DNA from: Scytalidium lignicola
Lineage: Eukaryota > Ascomycota > Leotiomycetes
Reading direction: 5' to 3'
Length of the DNA: 19,448 bases
Assembly (NCBI GenBank): GCA_002812745.2
Contig: NCSJ02000541.1
Location: 1 to 19,448 of the forward strand
Shown: in pieces, positions 1-8,019 of the stretch
How positions within the stretch are numbered: position 1 is the first letter of the stretch
Layout: each line of letters opens with the position of its first letter
Position numbers and translations under genes: made by a program
Notes under the pieces: generated by a model
The model's input: the letters and a program-made list of their open reading frames with translations, nothing else
Database searches by the model: none
Told to the model about the DNA's origin: nothing

Positions 1-88
1 GTGGCTTTTTTGGCATTGTGACGTGTTTTGGTCAAAAATAATTGATTTGAATTGTAGATGTTGATAAATTCAATAATTTGAGGGGGAG

Positions 89-122
89 TGTTCGGTTGGA
101 TGGGGTGTTCGGTTGGATGGGG
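89..122. repeat. 17-bp perfect tandem duplication
   Basis: The unit TGTTCGGTTGGATGGGG occurs twice without a gap (89-105 and 106-122). It lies about 190 bp before the start codon of the regulator gene. No function is evident. Confidence 0.9.
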
Positions 123-144
123 ATTTACGTTAGTTAGTTAGGAT

Positions 145-170
145 TCAATCAATCAATCAATCAATCAATC
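145..170. repeat. TCAA tetranucleotide microsatellite
   Basis: Six and a half perfect copies of TCAA, preceded at 129-140 by about three copies of TTAG. A simple-sequence repeat in the 5' flank, expected to vary in length between isolates. Confidence 0.9.
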
Positions 171-314
171 TCGCCTCGTATTCTCAAACTTCAATCATTC
201 GGCCCTTTTCTATCATCTCTGATTGCATTCCTCCTGTCACCGGATGTCTTTCATTTATTTATTCCGGCAGTTCTTTGAATAACAAGCCTGCCTTTTGTCG
301 CAGCATCATTTATC

Positions 315-1910
315 ATGACACCTGGACTAAATCTTGCGCCGAAGAGAACCCGAGAAAGTACGTCCAAAGTTCGAACTGGATGCAGCACTTGCAAAGCTCG
401 TCGAGTGAAATGCGATGAAGCAAAACCTATCTGTCGACGTTGCACCGTTGGATGTCGAAAATGCGAGTACAACACCGCACGTACATCAGCACCACGTCGA
501 AATGTGGTCACGGTATATCTGCCTCCTATGCAAAGTCAACCAGTATTCTTCGTAAATGACCGCTGCCTCGACTTCTTCCACCAGAATCTTGCTGCGAAAT
601 TGGACGGACAATTCGATTCAAAGTTCTGGAGCAAGCTTGTATTGCAACTATCACACTCCGAACCATCAATTCGACATGCCGTATCAGCTATCAGCGTCAT
701 TTATCAAGACGTCGAATCGTCTTTACGACATCCAGCAGGCTATGTCAATGCCAACCCCGAGGCTCAACAGGAGTGGGATACAGCAATAAAGAGCCTATCA
801 GCTCGAATTCAAGCGCATCCCAACTCGAACTTGGTACCTTTGGTCTGCTGCCTTCTGTTCACGTGTATCGAGTTCCTCAGGGGCAATGTTGAATCTTCTA
901 TGCTTCACGTTCAGAGTGGATTCAATATTCTAGCCGCACTCCGTCACAACAGTGATGCAGCCCCGGATCTAGGGTCCAATCTCTTGTCCAACGATCTTAA
1001 AGCCATCGAATATCACATCATTCCGATGTTCTCACGTCTGAGTGTACTCTGTTCTCTCGCTGGCAGAATACCTCCGCCAATATACGCTCCTACAGCTAAA
1101 GAAGACTCTCCTCAGGAAGACCTTACCGATTCTAGACGACGGCTCGTCGAGATCTCAGATACCTGCCTCCGATTCATTCGTGAAGCCAGTCCTAGGGCAG
1201 CTATGTTCCAAATTGACGTCGACGATCTCGTTGCACAGATTAAACTTCAAACAAGGCTAGACGCATGGTGCGACCAGCTAGACGAACTTCTTGAACGAAT
1301 GCAGGCTGCCGGCAACCCGGCGAAACAGGATGCGCTCAATCTACTTTTGGTACATTACAAAGTCATTTACATCTGGATGCGAGTCTGCACCACAGCTGGG
1401 GAAACGGCCACAGACTCTTACCACACCGACTTTGAAGAGCTTGTGCATTACGCGGAACAAATCGCCAAGCCAGGCGTGGGAATGGCAACATCGCAACCGC
1501 TGTCTTTCGACATACAAATCCTGGCGCCTCTGTACTATACCGCGCTGAAATGCCGTCATCCCGCACTACGAAGACGCGCGCTGGAAATGCTGCAATTGGC
1601 GCCTCGGCGAGAAGCGCTCTGGAATGCACATCATGCATACGTAACTGCCAAACGAGTGATCGAGCTGGAAGAAAGGCATCTCAACGGGCAAGAATTGCCA
1701 GACGAGACTTCGAGACTGCATGGTCTCCCCCTGCCCGATGATGAGTCACGGATCCACAACCTGGGCGAGATGCCTTTTGACTTTCGGAAGTTTGACCACA
1801 GCATCGTGCCTAGCCCGGCTTATCCAGGCACGCTTGAAGCTGTGTTCCAGACAAAGCCGTGGGGGCTATTAGGAGAGTGGCAGACAATCACGGAGTATAT
1901 CAAGCTATGA
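315..1910 (+). CDS. Zn(II)2Cys6 fungal transcription factor
   Basis: An uninterrupted 531-residue protein. Residues 23-50 form a Zn2Cys6 binuclear cluster with cysteines at 23, 26, 33, 40, 43 and 50 (CX2CX6CX6CX2CX6C) and the basic stretch KARRVK between the second and third. This is the DNA-binding domain found in fungal nuclear regulators. One further cysteine (C47) sits inside the last loop. The remaining ~450 residues are helical, without membrane segments, and resemble the fungal-specific transcription factor domain (Fungal_trans_2 type), ending in GLLGEWQTITEYIKL, a C-terminus I recognise from this class. The start at 315 is the only methionine before the zinc cluster and gives a short basic N-terminus, as usual. 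No intron is needed. The target genes are unknown. The neighbouring RTA1-like pseudogene, converging from the other side, could be a former target, but nothing in the sequence shows this. Confidence 0.9.
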   Translation: MTPGLNLAPKRTRESTSKVRTGCSTCKARRVKCDEAKPICRRCTVGCRKCEYNTARTSAPRRNVVTVYLPPMQSQPVFFVNDRCLDFFHQNLAAKLDGQFDSKFWSKLVLQLSHSEPSIRHAVSAISVIYQDVESSLRHPAGYVNANPEAQQEWDTAIKSLSARIQAHPNSNLVPLVCCLLFTCIEFLRGNVESSMLHVQSGFNILAALRHNSDAAPDLGSNLLSNDLKAIEYHIIPMFSRLSVLCSLAGRIPPPIYAPTAKEDSPQEDLTDSRRRLVEISDTCLRFIREASPRAAMFQIDVDDLVAQIKLQTRLDAWCDQLDELLERMQAAGNPAKQDALNLLLVHYKVIYIWMRVCTTAGETATDSYHTDFEELVHYAEQIAKPGVGMATSQPLSFDIQILAPLYYTALKCRHPALRRRALEMLQLAPRREALWNAHHAYVTAKRVIELEERHLNGQELPDETSRLHGLPLPDDESRIHNLGEMPFDFRKFDHSIVPSPAYPGTLEAVFQTKPWGLLGEWQTITEYIKL

Positions 1911-2142
1911 TGCAGTGGGTATCTGTTGTTAGTTGTTCTAGAAGTAAAGAGCGCTATCTATGATATGGCTCCAGGGTTTCCAGCTAAGACTCCCGCCGTC
2001 AATACAGTGGCCAAGAACGCCTGCTAACCCTAACTGTATTGCTGATCGAGCTAATACATATACCTCGCCAAGTTCCAAAAGCACCACAAGAAAATCTAAT
2101 CCGAGATTCTACACTCGCACTTTCATCCTCAGCCGAATAACT

Positions 2143-3115
2143 TCAAGGCTTATACCTCTGTTGCAAGTAAATGTCTTCCATATACGAGCTGCTCGTGGCA
2201 AAAGCAGCCTTTCTGTGCTGCTTGACCGACCAAGCCGCGCTACTCCACTTGCCACCAAACGCAATACCAGGGTGCAATACCATCATCGCAAGCACTGTCA
2301 GGAAAATCATCGGCCCCTCCAATATCATAAAAGACACCTCGTCATTGGCAATGGGTCCACTGAAACCTTGCTGCAGCTCTGCAACACAGTATACTGAACG
2401 GATAAAGATGAGCACAACAGCCGCGCCGAGCGCATACTAGAACCAAATGAGCTTCTTCGTGACCCTCAGCTCGAAAAAGCGTACGTCCTTGGCGCTCTCA
2501 CTTGTCCTGCGTAGGCGGAATATGAATTCCAACCACAATCCCATGAAGATAAGCAGCGAGACGACTTGAAACACAACATCAGCGACCATGATGGCCTTCC
2601 TGTCTTACTCCCGGAGTAATCATCGGCTGTGGCTGCGAGCCCGCCGCCGGCGCCTTGAAGGACGAGCGAGATGAAGTTGCTTGTCATGAAGGTGATTGTG
2701 TAGGTGCGCGGGCTGAAGCGGGAGATTTGCTGGCCGTAGACAATGATTATGCGGGAGAGGCAGAGGTAGAGGGCGCCGGTGAGGAAGGCGGGGGCGATTG
2801 TTAGGGGTACGAGATAACTACGAGGGTTATCAGGACTCTGTTCTCGGATTTGGACGGGATGGAGGATTGAGGGGGAAGAGAAGGCTTACATGATGAAATT
2901 GTTGAAGTCAAATGGGTTGTCATGCAGCATGATTCTGCCGGCATATCTAACAACCTCAAGAAGGAGACCACAGATCATGCCGACCGTGAATCCCAAGTCT
3001 TGCACTTAATGCCGAGCCTGAGCTGCACGATCTGAAGCAGGCCAAAAGCAGCAGCATAAACGGCATTGCCAGCAAGCGTGGGTAGATATTCCACCTGAGC
3101 GCAGCTGAGGGACAT
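2143..3115 (-). pseudogene. RTA1-family seven-TM membrane protein, broken
   Basis: Read on the minus strand, three frame segments join into an RTA1-like protein of about 300 residues, normal for this fungal family of multi-pass membrane proteins (RTA1/RSB1, linked to lipid export and drug tolerance). Recognisable in order are EYLPTLAGNAVYAAAFGLL, the YAGRIMLHDNPF loop, LTIAPAFLTGALYLCLSRI, FISLVLQGAGGG, and near the end LIFIRSVYCVAELQQGFSG followed by HPG. Frame breaks occur near 2992-2994 and near 2593-2596, each explained by one missing base in a short C run. An in-frame TAG lies at 2437-2439. A 72-bp intron separates the exons. Three altered positions look like C:G to T:A changes: the stop (probably CAG), a Cys where the family has Arg (SVYC), and an Arg where it has Gly (VVRYAGR). 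The start at 3115 is the ATG just before the conserved segment. Sequencing error could explain the frameshifts but not the stop. Confidence 0.83.
2818..2889 (-). other. Spliceosomal intron in the RTA1-like pseudogene
   Basis: On the minus strand the intron begins GTAAGC at 2889 and ends TAG at 2818. A CTGATAAC branch-like sequence lies shortly before the acceptor. Removing its 72 bp joins the FNNFI segment to YLVPLTIAPAF in one frame, exactly as expected for the family. The splice signals are intact although the gene is broken, which suggests recent decay. Confidence 0.8.
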
Positions 3116-3719
3116 GCTCTCACGGTGTAGTTGGCAGTGCTTTGGAGAGAACAAGAGTCTAGCATTTTGGCTGTAAATTCGAAAAGAAAAGATGAGAGTT
3201 AAATTGTAGAGCGAGGAAGAGGAAGAAGAAAAAAAGAGTGAGAGGCTCGTGGCTATAATATTTTGCACGATTGAGTTGATGGGTTGATCTGGGTCCATCA
3301 CTATGAACACTCTCACTCGTATATATATCCTCTCCACTATTCGCAGCCTTCCATTTACATTGACTCTCAGGATCTGTCTGCATGCCTTCGCAATTCACAA
3401 CTTCAGTCCAAAAGGGGTTAGATACTTACGAGACAGCCCTACAGCCAGCATGCTTAATCTCGAGACCCACATGACATGATTGGCCCAACTCAGCAGGGAT
3501 ACGAAGCTTGGAGGACCGGGCGCAACCTAGCTGAGAGTAGTTAAGCCTGTCTGAGCGACGACTCTTGATTGGCGCACGGGAGAGCATCTCGTAGCCGTCT
3601 AACCAAAAATGATCTCGTAACCGACTAACTAGAAAAGGAAAAGGGAGTGCGCCTTCAAACATGCATTTGGGCGGGAGCCGGGGGACCGAGTTTATCTATT
3701 TATTATATTTTCCATATTC

Positions 3720-3814
3720 GTAAGTTAACTTAGTACTATCGAAACTTATGCCTGCTACCACAGTACGCGTCTATGACAGAATGTCTCCGACCCTCTCTCC
3801 CTCTCTCTCTACAG
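3720..3814 (+). other. Possible 5'-UTR intron of the glycosyltransferase gene
   Basis: GTAAGT at 3720-3725 matches a fungal donor. A long pyrimidine tract ending in CTACAG at 3814 matches an acceptor. The 95-bp length is typical. The same CT tract could simply be a pyrimidine-rich core promoter near the transcription start, so this is only a candidate. Confidence 0.35.
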
Positions 3815-3855
3815 CCGCGTCACCTCACTCAGCCACTCGCCTCAGTCACTTTCCC

Positions 3856-3878
3856 ATGATATAACACTGATGCCGTGA
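3856..3878 (+). promoter_or_regulatory. Two two-codon upstream ORFs
   Basis: ATG ATA TAA (3856-3864) and ATG CCG TGA (3870-3878) lie 40-65 bp before the main start and would be inside any normal 5' leader. The main start at 3920 has a near-ideal context (ACACCATGGCC), so scanning ribosomes could reinitiate there. Confidence 0.45.
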
Positions 3879-3919
3879 CTGACTGAGGTGAACCCAGCCT
3901 GCTTTCTCTCATTAACACC

Positions 3920-6900
3920 ATGGCCACCCAATCTCCCTCAGAAGAGAGCCGACCCGTCCCGGAGACGGTCGTTCAGCAATCCATACTTCAGCAAGCACAA
4001 GCTGCCGCTGCCGCCCAGACCGATCCCGCAAGACCCACAAGACAGGAGGCCCTCCTGCAAAAGACTGACCTCTTCACTCCCGATGAAGCCGAGGATGGCA
4101 TACCCCCTCCTACTTACGGCGAGATCTATGGCGAGATCCGCGACGAAAAGAACGGCCTGGGCACCAGTGCCCGTGTCACCGATGACGGCCGTGTCAACAT
4201 CCGCATCAATCAGCTCAATCGCCGTTTGTCCCAGATCTTTACTCCTGCTTTATGTCAATATGTCCAGAGTGTCCAAGATAGTCGCCCGCCTCCTCCCCCC
4301 TACATTCCCCCTTCCTTAGGAGGTGAGGAGGGAGTTCCTCCACCCCCGCCCTTGAACATCGTCATCCAGGTCGTGGGCTCGCGCGGAGACGTGCAACCCT
4401 TCGTTGCCTTGGGAAAAGTCTTGAAAGACACCTACAGCCATCGTGTACGTCTAGCGACTCATCCTAACTTCAAGGACTTTGTGCAGGAGAATGGCCTGGA
4501 ATTCTTCAGCATCGGCTGCGACCCCTCCCGGCTAATGGCCTTCATGGTTAAGAATCCCAGCCTGATGCCGGGCTTTCGCAGTCTACTAAGTGGAGATGTC
4601 GGTCAGCGAAGGAGAGATGTTGCCGAGTACATTCAAGGCTGCTGGCGATCATGTTATGAAGCCGGTGACGGAATGGATCTTCGTGCTACCGACGATGACG
4701 AGCCTGCAGCAAGACCCTTCGTCGCCGACTGTATCATCGCCAACCCCCCAAGCTTTGCCCATATCCATTGCGCAGAGAAGCTGGGCATCCCTCTCCATAT
4801 CATGTTCACTATGCCATATTCTCCCACCCAGGCCTTTCCCCATCCGCTGGCCAACATCCAATCCTCTAATGCCGACCCTCAACTTACTAATTACATAAGT
4901 TATGCTATGATCGAAGTCCTCTCGTGGCAGGGCCTTGGTGATATCATCAACCGATTTCGCAAGAAGTGTCTCGGTTTGGATCCCGTAAGTGTGATCTGGG
5001 CCCCCGGGATGCTCCAGCGTCTTAAAGTCCCTCACACCTACTGCTGGTCTCCGGCCCTGATACCTAAACCAAAAGACTGGGGCCCTCACATATCCATCTC
5101 CGGGTTCTACTTTCTCAACTTGGCTTCTAACTACACCCCTGCCCCTGATTTCCAAGCATTCCTCGACGCCGGTCCACCCCCCGTTTACATAGGATTCGGG
5201 AGCATCGTTTTGGACGATCCTGATGCGATGACGGAGCTCATCTTCGAGGCCGTGAGGAAGACTGGCCAGCGTGTCCTCCTTTCTAAAGGCTGGGGAGGCA
5301 TGGGCGCGGACAGGCTTCGTATCCCCGACTGCGTCTTTATGCTAGGCAACGTGCCGCATGACTGGCTTTTTAAGCACGTCTCGTGCGTCGTTCACCATGG
5401 TGGTGCAGGAAGCACCGCAGCAGGCATTACCGCAGGCCGGCCGACTGTAGTCGTTCCCTTCTTTGGAGACCAGCCTTTCTGGGGCGCCATGGTCGCGCGA
5501 GCAGGCGCCGGCCCTGATCCGATCCCTCACAAACAACTCACAGCGGACAAACTAGCCCTTGCCATCAACTACTGCCTGAAACCTGAAAGCCTGGAACGCG
5601 CCAAAGAACTCGCAAGCAAGATCGCGGCGGAGCGAGGCAGCGACATAGGTGCTCAGTCGTTCCATCAATATCTCGAGGTTGACCGACTCCGTTGCACCCT
5701 TGCACCATCTCGACCCGCTGTGTGGCGCATCAAGCGCACCCAGGTCAGGTTGAGCGCTTTTGCTGCCTGTACTTTGGCGAATGCAAATCTTGTGGATTTC
5801 CATGACTTGAAGCTCTTTAGACCACAAGAATATCACACCGACGAAGGTCCTTGGGACCCAATATCCGGAGGTGCTGCGGCATGTTATAGGGCGTTCAGCG
5901 GCATGGCGATGGGGGTAGCCGAGATTCCCTCGGAGACGTTGAAACCTTTTCACATTTCAGTTGGGTCCAGCCGACAGCAGTCCCAAGAATCAGTGCCGAC
6001 AATCGCAAGGAAAAGCGAGAGCTTACATGTAGGGGAAAGATCAACTCCGCTAACTTCACCAGAACAAAGTCAGACGAGCTTGAATGTGCAGAAATCTCTT
6101 ACTCGTGTTCGAAGCCCTCCCAACCTCTCCGGACGGTCATCTCCCAGTCGGAATGAATCTGGCTCCGGCAAAGACCCTGATATGTTGCGCCCGACTGGCG
6201 TGCATATGAGCAAAGGCGCCGGGCGTTTCGTAAGGACGTTTGTGCAGATACCTATGGAAATCTCAGTGGGTTTAACCAAAGGGTTTCACAATCTCCCTAA
6301 GCTGTGGGGAGACGATACCGTGCGCCCTCAAGAACAAATCAGCGATTTCAAGTCAGGCGCCATGGCAGCAGGAAAAGAATTTGGGTTTGGCTGGTTCGAT
6401 GGCGTTACTGGCCTGGTCACTCAGCCCTGGAAAGGCGCCCAGAAAGAGGGTGCCAGCGGTTTTGTCAAAGGAGTCGGCAAAGGGATCGGAGGATTTGCAA
6501 CCAAGCCATTCGCAGCCCTCTCTGGTATCCTCGGTCATACGATGAAGGGGGTACACAAAGAGGTGCAGAAGTTATTCGGCAGCAGTGTGCAGAACTACAT
6601 CGTCACGTCCAGGGTAGCTCAAGGATACGAGGAGTGGCTGCAGAGCTCCGATGCAGAAAAGCAAGATGTCATCGTTCGGTGGAAGCTGATCCTGAAATCC
6701 CTGAAGAAAAAACGCAACCCTGACGAGATGGTGCGAGATGTCCTGGAAGCACAGCGAAAGATGAACATGGAGGACAGAGAGGCCCGCCAAAACTGCGGAC
6801 GTACCGCGAGTTCCGCTCAGTCCGCCAACAGTGCAGATGGTCCGACCCAAGATCCCGAAAGTGCCATGCTCACCATGGGTGTTTCACTGTCCCCTTTGCG

Positions 6901-7636
6901 TCCTGCCAACACGGCCACCGAGGAATCGCTGGGAGCGGCTGAAATCAACGAAACCATCCGACTATCAGTCCAGGAGACATCATGTAGAGATGCAGAAGAG
7001 GATGCCAATATGGAGTGGGCGATTCAGGAAAACGTGTCTCAGCTTCAGCACCAACGACAAGATGCTGCAGATCATCAGGCAGAGCAGGAGAATTTGCGCC
7101 AGGCGATAGCGGCCAGCGAAACCGAAGCTCAGCGACACGCAAGCGAAGCATTAAAATATAAAAACCAGCTAAAGCAAGTCATGACGCAGAGTCTGAGGGA
7201 ACAGAGACAGATGGGCAGCGATAGTGAATGGGAGTCGGCTAGAGGTCTCGATGAGGATGACGATGATGAGTTCGAGCGGTCAATAAGAAAATCCGAAAAG
7301 ATGGCGGAGAAGGTGGCAGCCGTGGCTGGTGGGTCCCCAGGCGTCCAGCAAACCTCTTCATATGATTCGGGGCATCTCGTGGGCACCACGCAAAGTGAGT
7401 TCGAGGTGCAACAACAGGGACAGCTGGGGGAGAAAACGACACAAGAGAGGACGGAAGAAGAGGTTGTGATGGAGTACGTCAAGAAGCAAAGCCTCTTGGA
7501 AGTGCACCATCAGAACAAAGGCAAGGGCCGCGCCACAGCGATAGAGGATAAGGACGATGAAGACTTGCAGAAGGCATTAAAGTTAAGTATGCAAGAACAC
7601 GAATATGATGCGGAGTATCGGTACGAGGAGGCTTGA
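3920..7636 (+). CDS. Sterol-type UDP-glycosyltransferase with VPS13-like segment and UIM motifs
   Basis: An intact 1238-residue protein without introns. Residues 1-140 are polar and proline-rich. Residues ~143-290 match the GT28-type N-terminal fold (NIVIQVVGSRGDVQPFVALG). Residues ~420-570 form the UDP-sugar-binding half, with VYIGFGSIV, then HHGGAGSTAAG (about 493-503) and PFFGDQPFWG. These are hallmarks of sterol 3-beta-glucosyltransferases (UGT80/ATG26 group, GT1), so glucose transfer from UDP-glucose to a sterol or similar lipid is likely. Unlike ATG26 it has no N-terminal PH/GRAM region. Residues ~777-885 carry glycine-rich repeats (GFGWFDGVTGLVTQPWKGA and following) resembling the VPS13 C-terminal region, suggesting membrane contact. 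Beyond ~1000 the chain is acidic and coiled, with a good ubiquitin-interacting motif, DEDLQKALKLSMQEHE (about 1213-1228), and weaker ones near 1009 and 1056. There is no signal peptide or membrane segment, so it is probably cytosolic or peripheral. The start context is excellent. Substrate is inferred. Confidence 0.88.
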   Translation: MATQSPSEESRPVPETVVQQSILQQAQAAAAAQTDPARPTRQEALLQKTDLFTPDEAEDGIPPPTYGEIYGEIRDEKNGLGTSARVTDDGRVNIRINQLNRRLSQIFTPALCQYVQSVQDSRPPPPPYIPPSLGGEEGVPPPPPLNIVIQVVGSRGDVQPFVALGKVLKDTYSHRVRLATHPNFKDFVQENGLEFFSIGCDPSRLMAFMVKNPSLMPGFRSLLSGDVGQRRRDVAEYIQGCWRSCYEAGDGMDLRATDDDEPAARPFVADCIIANPPSFAHIHCAEKLGIPLHIMFTMPYSPTQAFPHPLANIQSSNADPQLTNYISYAMIEVLSWQGLGDIINRFRKKCLGLDPVSVIWAPGMLQRLKVPHTYCWSPALIPKPKDWGPHISISGFYFLNLASNYTPAPDFQAFLDAGPPPVYIGFGSIVLDDPDAMTELIFEAVRKTGQRVLLSKGWGGMGADRLRIPDCVFMLGNVPHDWLFKHVSCVVHHGGAGSTAAGITAGRPTVVVPFFGDQPFWGAMVARAGAGPDPIPHKQLTADKLALAINYCLKPESLERAKELASKIAAERGSDIGAQSFHQYLEVDRLRCTLAPSRPAVWRIKRTQVRLSAFAACTLANANLVDFHDLKLFRPQEYHTDEGPWDPISGGAAACYRAFSGMAMGVAEIPSETLKPFHISVGSSRQQSQESVPTIARKSESLHVGERSTPLTSPEQSQTSLNVQKSLTRVRSPPNLSGRSSPSRNESGSGKDPDMLRPTGVHMSKGAGRFVRTFVQIPMEISVGLTKGFHNLPKLWGDDTVRPQEQISDFKSGAMAAGKEFGFGWFDGVTGLVTQPWKGAQKEGASGFVKGVGKGIGGFATKPFAALSGILGHTMKGVHKEVQKLFGSSVQNYIVTSRVAQGYEEWLQSSDAEKQDVIVRWKLILKSLKKKRNPDEMVRDVLEAQRKMNMEDREARQNCGRTASSAQSANSADGPTQDPESAMLTMGVSLSPLRPANTATEESLGAAEINETIRLSVQETSCRDAEEDANMEWAIQENVSQLQHQRQDAADHQAEQENLRQAIAASETEAQRHASEALKYKNQLKQVMTQSLREQRQMGSDSEWESARGLDEDDDDEFERSIRKSEKMAEKVAAVAGGSPGVQQTSSYDSGHLVGTTQSEFEVQQQGQLGEKTTQERTEEEVVMEYVKKQSLLEVHHQNKGKGRATAIEDKDDEDLQKALKLSMQEHEYDAEYRYEEA

Positions 7637-7668
7637 GGGATGTGATTAATCTTGTTTTCCTTTAAACG

Positions 7669-7674
7669 AATAAA
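7669..7674 (+). terminator. AATAAA polyadenylation signal
   Basis: AATAAA lies 33 bp after the stop codon of the glycosyltransferase gene, between the gene and the first transposon. Position fits a 3'-end signal. Confidence 0.5.
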
Positions 7675-7837
7675 CTCGAAATACCCGGGCTATAGGTTGT
7701 CCTGGGTCCTTGAAAGCAAATCTGTTCATAAATAGAGCTTGAAGAGGGTGGCATGATGATAGACTATGCGGTATAGACCTAGACTTGACTCTTCTGGTGA
7801 AGCTGATGCTCGGGAATTAAATAAGCAGGGAACGATA

Positions 7838-7878
7838 CCGAAGAATCTCATATTTAGGATCCGTAGAGCTAACCACAT
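7838..7878 (+). repeat. Left terminal inverted repeat of the pogo-like element
   Basis: This 41-bp repeat matches the inverted right end at 38 of 41 positions. It starts CCGAAGAATCTC directly after the TA at 7836-7837. Confidence 0.92.
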
Positions 7879-8019
7879 TTGAATCTCACCACTTCGGCAA
7901 ATAACCCTGTATATAGTATAGCTGTCAGCCACCAATACTACCATATGGAATTGTTGTTATGCTCTCTTTCCCATGGATTTTGTTGTTTTTCTCGTGTCAC
8001 GTCAGCTAATCAATCAATT

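Larger units (their letters stand above)
1..314 (+). promoter_or_regulatory. 5' flank of the Zn2Cys6 regulator gene
   Basis: No gene is visible here. The stretch holds a 17-bp tandem duplication, a TCAA microsatellite and, just before the start codon, a possible upstream ORF of 12 codons (ATG at 244, TAA at 280-282). If the transcript starts before 244 this small ORF could dampen translation of the regulator. I see no convincing TATA box; the assignment as promoter rests on position only. Confidence 0.4.
3116..3919. promoter_or_regulatory. Divergent intergenic region
   Basis: This 804-bp stretch separates the minus-strand RTA1-like remnant from the plus-strand glycosyltransferase gene and should hold both promoters. 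Next to the remnant there is a pyrimidine-rich tract on the minus strand (3205-3243) and an AT box near 3252-3260. On the glycosyltransferase side there are AT-rich sequence at 3690-3718, a CT-rich tract at 3791-3811 and two minimal upstream ORFs. Open frames in this region show no recognisable protein features. Confidence 0.5.

Noticed and set aside
1960..2440. Open frames of 145 and 89 codons on the plus strand
   Set aside because: They overlap the minus-strand RTA1-like pseudogene, whose protein motifs are clear, and show no features of their own.
3116..3337. Upstream extension of the RTA1-like frame
   Set aside because: The frame is open from 3337 into the RTA1 start, but the added residues are low-complexity (poly-Ser, Phe-rich) and unlike any RTA1 N-terminus, so I start the pseudogene at 3115.
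3378..3662. A minus-strand 78-codon frame ending in a GTAAGT-like donor that could be spliced into the RTA1-like gene
   Set aside because: A 52-bp intron (3429-3378) can be drawn on paper, but the encoded peptide has no family resemblance. It is more likely leader or unrelated sequence.
4649..5155. A 168-codon open frame on the minus strand
   Set aside because: It lies entirely inside the strongly conserved glycosyltransferase gene on the other strand and has no recognisable features; it is a by-product of codon usage.
315..7636. Secondary-metabolite or resistance gene cluster (regulator, membrane transporter-like gene, glycosyltransferase)
   Set aside because: There is no core synthase or tailoring set, the middle gene is dead, and the glycosyltransferase is of the conserved sterol type. 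Adjacency alone is weak evidence.
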